Assembly: GCF_018691265.1 (NCBI RefSeq)
Contig: NW_024881327.1
Location: forward strand, 23,429,936-23,493,935
Length of the DNA: 64,000 bases
Direction of reading: 5' to 3'
DNA from: Tyto alba
Lineage: Eukaryota; Chordata; Aves; Strigiformes; Tytonidae
Below the pieces are notes generated by a model that did not search any database, had not been told where the DNA came from, and saw nothing but the letters and a program-made list of their open reading frames with translations. Of the stretch, positions 62,731 through 64,000 are shown piece after piece. Position 1 is the first letter of the stretch, and each line of letters starts with the position of its first letter. The translations under genes and the position numbers were made by a program.

Positions 62731-64000
62731 CTGGTTTCTCTGTTTTAGATTACCACTAGTGTATCTTTTCTATTTCCTTTTCATATTACTCAAATATTTT
62801 AATATTTGGGTCCAATTCCTTCTTCATTTCAACTAGTTTTTTTTTTTAAATTCTTGATATGAAAATGAAATATGTTTTTTTCCCCTCCTGTGTGCCCTTC
62901 GTAAAGAAACATTACCTTTCTGTCTTACTATTGCACCAATATTTTGGAATGACATAATATTTTTGGAGAATAAAGTCTTCCTAATATGTCTTGCATCTGA
63001 GAAATTCAGCAGTTGAGCATTTTTTCTCTTTGTTATCTGTCCTATGTTTTGACTCATAAATAAATTGTTGAAAAAAACCCCTAAAAGAATTAAAATAGCA
63101 ATGTTATTGTAGTGTGAGTTTGACTCTGCTGTCATATTTATCAAATGAATCAAAGAAAAGAATATGTAAGCATGTATGTGATAGTATATACCAAGAGAAA
63201 CTGACATGCCCGGGGCATGTCAGCTCTATTGTGAATGTCATGTGTCCACTTCTTTACAATTTAACGATGCCAGTAACCTCTTCTGAATGCCCAGATAAAT
63301 ATATACTCTTTCTTTTTGCCAGGAAAAAAGGCTGAAGTGTGTGGAAACCTTGATGTATGGTAGCCCTGGAATTCCGCAAGTCTGCTGTAATAACTGAGTA
63401 AGACTTCAGAGCACAAGACTGTAAACTCCAGAAGAAAGACAATAGATATTTTCTAATAGACCTAGGCACTGCATTTTTTTTTTTTTCATTCCAGAAAAAG
63501 ATGGCATAACAGTCTTTTTGTCTCTTCCTAGTATTTGACACCTGTACACTTTGTACTTCTGGAAAGAAATGCATGCATATATTTATTTGAACAGAATTTC
63601 TTTTCCATTTAAGATTCTCTGTGCTGAACTTAGGCACCTTGCTGTGCAAGATGTATTCTAAGGTTTTGCTTTGAGCACTGACTTATGACAGTGCTGTTCC
63701 TTACTCTCTTCCACACAGTATTGCTGCACTTTCATAACCACTCGTCTTTAGTTCCTTTCCTTTTTATTCCACCAAAACAAAGCCCTGATGTAGGTTTAAG
63801 ATAGTCAGTGAGGTTTGGAAATCAAGTAAGTCCTCTGTTTTTGTTTAAGATTTCAAAACAAAACTAGATTTTATTTTCTATCATGTTTGTGTAATTGTGT
63901 CTCTATGTTGAAAGTTTTAGTTATCAACTTGAAAGACTAACCCTCTTCTGAACAATGCAAACGAAAAAAGAATATAAGCTTATACTTTAATTATATCAAT
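62731..64000. other. AT-rich non-coding DNA with the longest open frames
   Basis: Two minus-strand frames, 62833-63207 (124 codons) and 63254-63649 (131 codons), are the longest in the window. They lie in different frames, are rich in K, N, S, F and I, and resemble no protein I know. They are not an intact extension of the adjacent LINE endonuclease. I treat them as chance frames. The region also carries the palindromic p53-type site described separately. Confidence 0.55.
63201..63223. promoter_or_regulatory. p53/p63/p73-type response element in a perfect palindrome
   Basis: Arms CTGACATGCCC (63201-63211) and GGGCATGTCAG (63213-63223) are exact reverse complements around a single G. Read as p53-family half-sites (RRRCWWGYYY), TGACATGCCC (63202-63211) and GGGCATGTCA (63213-63222) each match 9 of 10 positions, with both CATG cores intact and a 1-bp spacer. 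The p53-family tetramer binds two such half-sites, optimally with no spacer, so affinity should be reduced but not lost. It is a GC-rich island in AT-rich DNA. No promoter or gene is visible nearby, so any role would be as a distal element. Confidence 0.5.

Noticed and set aside
1..64000. CRISPR arrays, operons, ribosome binding sites, tRNA or rRNA genes
   Set aside because: Nothing of the kind is visible, and the repeats and composition indicate a vertebrate nuclear genome.

Overview
This window is AT-rich, non-coding nuclear DNA from a vertebrate, most likely a bird. The clearest taxonomic marker is the 5'-truncated CR1 LINE 3' end at 15356-15475, with the typical 'ggtgtccctgcc...ggcaggggggttgga' core and the degenerate ATTCTATGA tail. 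Two avian-style solo LTR candidates (about 11540-11838 on + and 54500-54800 on -) fit the same picture. I found no protein-coding gene, tRNA, rRNA or other known structural RNA. The open reading frames (longest 131 codons) are short, rich in K/N/F/S as expected of AT-rich noise, often open on both strands, and resemble no family I recognise. The window reads as a gene desert or one very large intron.

Layout. 1-9 kb: unique AT-rich DNA with one old interspersed-repeat fragment (4221-4292). 9-12 kb: a MIR-like SINE relic (9201-9272), a decayed LINE reverse-transcriptase C-terminal segment (about 10300-10670) and a + strand LTR. 12-25 kb: a polypurine tract, a possible conserved regulatory block (12600-12980), the CR1 3' end, a 14-bp-stem hairpin (16849-16904) and several long poly-T tracts. 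25-36 kb: old repeat fragments, an (AAAAC)n array, a cluster of 19-26-nt A/T homopolymers (28.5-29.9 kb) and a block resembling a developmental enhancer (31560-31930). 36-54 kb: simple repeats, GC-richer islets (41.1, 43.1, 50.2 and 53.3 kb) and further repeat fragments. 54-64 kb: a minus-strand LTR, three more repeat relics, two decayed minus-strand CR1 ORF2 segments (57470-57680 and about 61250-62730), a second hairpin (59731-59786) and a near-perfect p53-family response element (63201-63223).

What the window does, as far as can be inferred, is regulatory or structural. It holds clustered transcription-factor-like motifs in higher-complexity blocks, set in a background of decayed retrotransposons. 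Comparisons with repeat consensus sequences are from memory and all were made by eye; none was run as a search.
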